From NCBI GenBank assembly GCA_934555895.1, contig CAKTFH010000003.1, forward strand, positions 1-64,000: a DNA stretch of 64,000 bases, read 5' to 3'. Positions 63,980-64,000 of this stretch are shown one piece after another. Each line of letters opens with the position of its first letter. Position 1 is the stretch's first letter. The DNA comes from an uncultured Muribaculaceae bacterium (lineage in GTDB: Bacteria; Bacteroidota; Bacteroidia; Bacteroidales; Muribaculaceae). A program made the translations under genes and the position numbers. The notes beneath the pieces were generated by a model. That model was not told the DNA's origin. It saw only the letters and a list, made by a program, of their open reading frames with translations, and searched no databases.

Positions 63980-64000
63980 ATTGATTAGTCTGCCTCTGTT

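Noticed and set aside
1..64000. tRNA, rRNA, CRISPR arrays, insertion sequences, prophage
   Set aside because: No cloverleaf-like segment, rRNA core sequence, regularly spaced repeats, transposase or phage gene was recognised on either strand.

Overview
The window reads as a chromosome segment from a gut Bacteroidales bacterium, most likely family Muribaculaceae. This rests on an Mfa-type fimbrial operon with DUF3575/DUF3868 genes, a TamL (lipoprotein TamA-like)/TamB pair, Rho with a very long N-terminal insertion, a VorB-type ferredoxin oxidoreductase, DUF4861/DUF3943/DUF4254 families, almost no Shine-Dalgarno signal, and repeated Bacteroidetes promoters (TTTG, about 20 nt, then TAnnTTTG). 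The family-level placement is inference. I saw no rRNA, tRNA, CRISPR array, insertion sequence or prophage.

Layout. 65-11642 (+): a fimbrial/surface operon. It runs DUF3575 protein, DUF3868/OmpA-like protein, Mfa1-type fimbrillin, Mfa2-type anchor, two further large lipoproteins, and a protein made of six HTH-like repeats with no function I recognise. 11598-18748 (-): tamL and tamB. 18919-24514 (-): lipid kinase, secreted endonuclease I, a GT9 glycosyltransferase coupled to a DUF4254 protein, and an rRNA/tRNA methyltransferase. 24619-28350: a uronate-type module (GH43 on +; DUF4861, kdgK and eda on -). 28420-32446: CPA2 antiporter and asd (-), then superoxide dismutase (+). 32626-37196 (-): a four-subunit 2-oxoacid:ferredoxin oxidoreductase followed by an MsbA-like exporter. 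37427-41022 (-): an AAA ATPase fused to a DUF4435/TOPRIM-like domain, lying directly downstream of the agmatine-to-putrescine genes aguB and aguA. 41056-47055 (-): small proteins, a hemerythrin-LuxR regulator, ftsH, rsfS and a LolC/E-type permease. 47166-48098 (+): DUF3943 protein. 48095-54114 (-): M16 homologue without its zinc motif, kdsB, a thiE-like gene and a tricorn-like S41 protease. 54794-56860 (+): rho behind a leader of about 500 nt. 56961-61969 (-): trkH, trkA, dxs and a small membrane protein. 62358-63979 (-): tonB and exbD, continuing beyond the window.

Themes. Envelope biogenesis dominates: fimbriae, TamL/TamB, KdsB, GT9, MsbA, LolC/E and TonB/ExbD. Core metabolism fills the rest. 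Many neighbouring genes overlap by 4 nt (ATGA), and convergent pairs are separated by perfect hairpins or overlap at their stop codons.

The most interesting observations are: the six-repeat HTH-like protein at the end of the fimbrial operon; the ATPase-DUF4435 fusion resembling a one-gene PARIS/OLD-type defence protein; the hemerythrin-LuxR regulator; and rho, which carries three RGRKP (AT-hook-like) motifs and whose leader holds a G-free C-rich tract, suggesting autoregulation.
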